NCBI GenBank assembly: GCA_012103535.1
Contig: WLWQ01000003.1
Span: forward strand, 930,001 to 994,000
DNA: 64,000 nt
Direction of reading: 5' to 3'
From: Pseudomonadales bacterium
GTDB lineage: Bacteria; Pseudomonadota; Gammaproteobacteria; Pseudomonadales; Pseudohongiellaceae
Part shown: one piece after another, positions 62,905-64,000 of the stretch
Position numbering within the stretch: position 1 is the first letter of the stretch
How the letters are laid out: every line of letters begins with the position of its first letter
Notes under the pieces: generated by a model
What the model saw: the letters and a program-made list of their open reading frames with translations, nothing else
What the model was told of the DNA's origin: nothing
Databases searched by the model: none
Position numbers and translations under genes: made by a program

Positions 62905-64000
62905 ATGCCTTCACTTTCGGAAATAATAGCGTGGACGCGCTCCAGTTTTGATAACGTATCTATTGGCCTTATTTACTGCTTAATTTCTTGGATAAAAGAA
63001 CACCCAGCCAGCTTGCAGAAAATAATTAGACCGAAAATCCTTGATCTTCGAGAAATTCTGAATACCTTACTTCTGGTTGAAATCGATGAGGAAGATACCA
63101 AATTTATTCAAGACATCATCTGCCAAAAGGGCGATGCCTCTGGTGTGGACTTGATTTCAATTCTTGCTAGTTCTCCAACTAACCGAGTTCACAGGCTCTT
63201 TGAAGAACACGGAGTCAATTGGGAAAAGACTCGCAACTGTATTGCCAAGGATAAGCATGAAAAAGAATTCGATTATGCAGGGCAGTTTGCCCGTGAATCG
63301 AGGAACGTATCGAAATTGCTCTCCTCAATAAGTCGTGATCTAACATTAGAAGCAGAGCTTGGCGAATTTGATCATCTCCTTCCGAGAGATAACGAATTAA
63401 AACCGATTGTGCGTAGTTTGGCACGGGCTAGAAAACCTAATGTAATAACAATAGGAGAGGCTGGTATCGGAAAGACCAGCATAATTGAACTACTAGCGAG
63501 AGAATGCGTTAAAAATGCCAATCATATTCTTGCGGGGTACGAAATCTTTGAAATTGCTATTGGTGAGTTGGTAGCCGGAACTCGTTATCGAGGAGATTTT
63601 GAAGAAAAATTTTATGACGTAATAAATGGATTGAAAGAGAGGAAAAACACTATTCTCTTTATTGATGAGTTTCACTTACTTTACAGCGCAGGAAATGCTC
63701 AAAATATTGATACCAACGCTGGAAATCTGATTAAGCCGCTCCTGACAGGGAATAACATCAGAGTAATTGGGGCAACTACAAATTCTGAGTACCAACAATC
63801 GATTGCAAAAGATCCTGCTTTGGCGAGAAGATTTGAACTCGTTAAGTTGAGCCCGCCTTGCCCAACTGAAGTAAGAAAGATGGTGGAACGGCAATCGAGC
63901 AGTTTAGCCAAGTCCCATAAAATTAAAATTGAGGAAAATGTATATAGAGAAGCAATCAACCTTGCGGACAGATATTTGCCTAATCGAAATCAGCCTGATA
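62905..64000 (+). CDS. Clp/Hsp100-type AAA+ ATPase (C-terminus cut by window edge)
   Basis: 365 codons seen, running off the right edge. Residues 1-150 form a helical N-domain with no clear match to the usual Clp N-repeats. The first AAA+ module has Walker A GEAGIGKTS (about 184-192), a GTRYRGDFEEKF pore loop as in ClpA/B/C, Walker B ILFIDEFHLL, sensor GATTNSEY and the arginine finger ARRFE. The GAGGA ribosome-binding site and a four-base gap tie it to the J-like gene. It probably unfolds or remodels proteins; whether it has a second AAA+ module or a protease-docking loop is not visible. Confidence 0.85.
   Translation, partial: MPSLSEIIAWTRSSFDNVSIGLIYCLISWIKEHPASLQKIIRPKILDLREILNTLLLVEIDEEDTKFIQDIICQKGDASGVDLISILASSPTNRVHRLFEEHGVNWEKTRNCIAKDKHEKEFDYAGQFARESRNVSKLLSSISRDLTLEAELGEFDHLLPRDNELKPIVRSLARARKPNVITIGEAGIGKTSIIELLARECVKNANHILAGYEIFEIAIGELVAGTRYRGDFEEKFYDVINGLKERKNTILFIDEFHLLYSAGNAQNIDTNAGNLIKPLLTGNNIRVIGATTNSEYQQSIAKDPALARRFELVKLSPPCPTEVRKMVERQSSSLAKSHKIKIEENVYREAINLADRYLPNRNQPD

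Noticed and set aside
1..64000. CRISPR array
   Set aside because: No set of regularly spaced repeats was seen; the repeats present are pairs or hairpins.

Overview
The window looks like a chromosome segment of a free-living, probably marine, aerobic gammaproteobacterium of moderate GC. This rests on gene content: two large TonB-dependent receptors, SapC and TPR-sulfotransferase neighbours, a RpoE/ChrR cyclopropane-type fatty acid operon, Tat-exported oxidoreductases and many lipoproteins. No rRNA, intact tRNA or CRISPR array is visible. Placement below class level is not possible from the sequence alone.

Layout. 1-4.6 kb: a cut cupin gene, a PQQ dehydrogenase lipoprotein, a hypothetical protein and a Tat-exported DapA-family aldolase. 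4.6-11.6 kb: a stress-lipid module. An ECF sigma factor and its ChrR zinc anti-sigma factor are divergent from a compact leftward operon (SnoaL-like, SDR, FAD amine oxidase, DUF1365, CFA synthase, DUF2878, chalcone-isomerase-like). Mirror-image ECF-type promoters with the same 18-nt spacing lie between them. 11.7-14.1 kb: PhoB behind a Pho-box-like site, a CPA2 antiporter and a small lipoprotein. 14.1-25.6 kb: a large receptor surrounded by TPR-sulfotransferase, aspartyl-hydroxylase-like, methyltransferase, SapC and 2-oxoglutarate oxygenase genes. Two of the oxygenases carry lesions (a frameshift, and ATC in place of ATG). 25.6-29.8 kb: a BKACE enzyme, a START protein, a cobalt-type nitrile hydratase with its activator and a copied scar of the beta-subunit end, then a TetR regulator. 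29.8-38 kb: a membrane protein, a degenerate MBL protein, a three-subunit Tat-exported molybdenum hydroxylase with small satellite genes, a Tag glycosylase and a CPBP protein. 38-46.4 kb: a LytTR regulator, YHS lipoprotein, serine hydrolase, cytochrome c plus aldonolactone-oxidase pair, two paralogous secreted proteins of unknown function, and an MBL pseudogene with two nonsense codons. 46.4-55.9 kb: a membrane protein, a MacAB-like exporter with two permeases, an HCCA-isomerase-like protein, PPK2 and small secreted or membrane proteins including a TerB-like one. 56-58.3 kb: a second TonB receptor.

The right end (58.6-64 kb) looks like a genomic island. A 21-bp tract matching the 3' end of a tmRNA/tRNA (T-loop half, acceptor strand and CCA) sits next to a strong bidirectional terminator and three perfect hairpins. 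Beyond it the DNA turns visibly A+T richer and holds a collinear three-gene set: a 751-aa beta-propeller-like protein, a protein with a putative N-terminal DNA-binding region, a J-domain-like HPD segment and a coiled coil, and a Clp/Hsp100-type AAA+ ATPase cut by the window edge. This is the best candidate for an undescribed system: a chaperone-like unfoldase with its own J-like partner and a propeller sensor or scaffold, possibly for defence or protein quality control. The function is inference.
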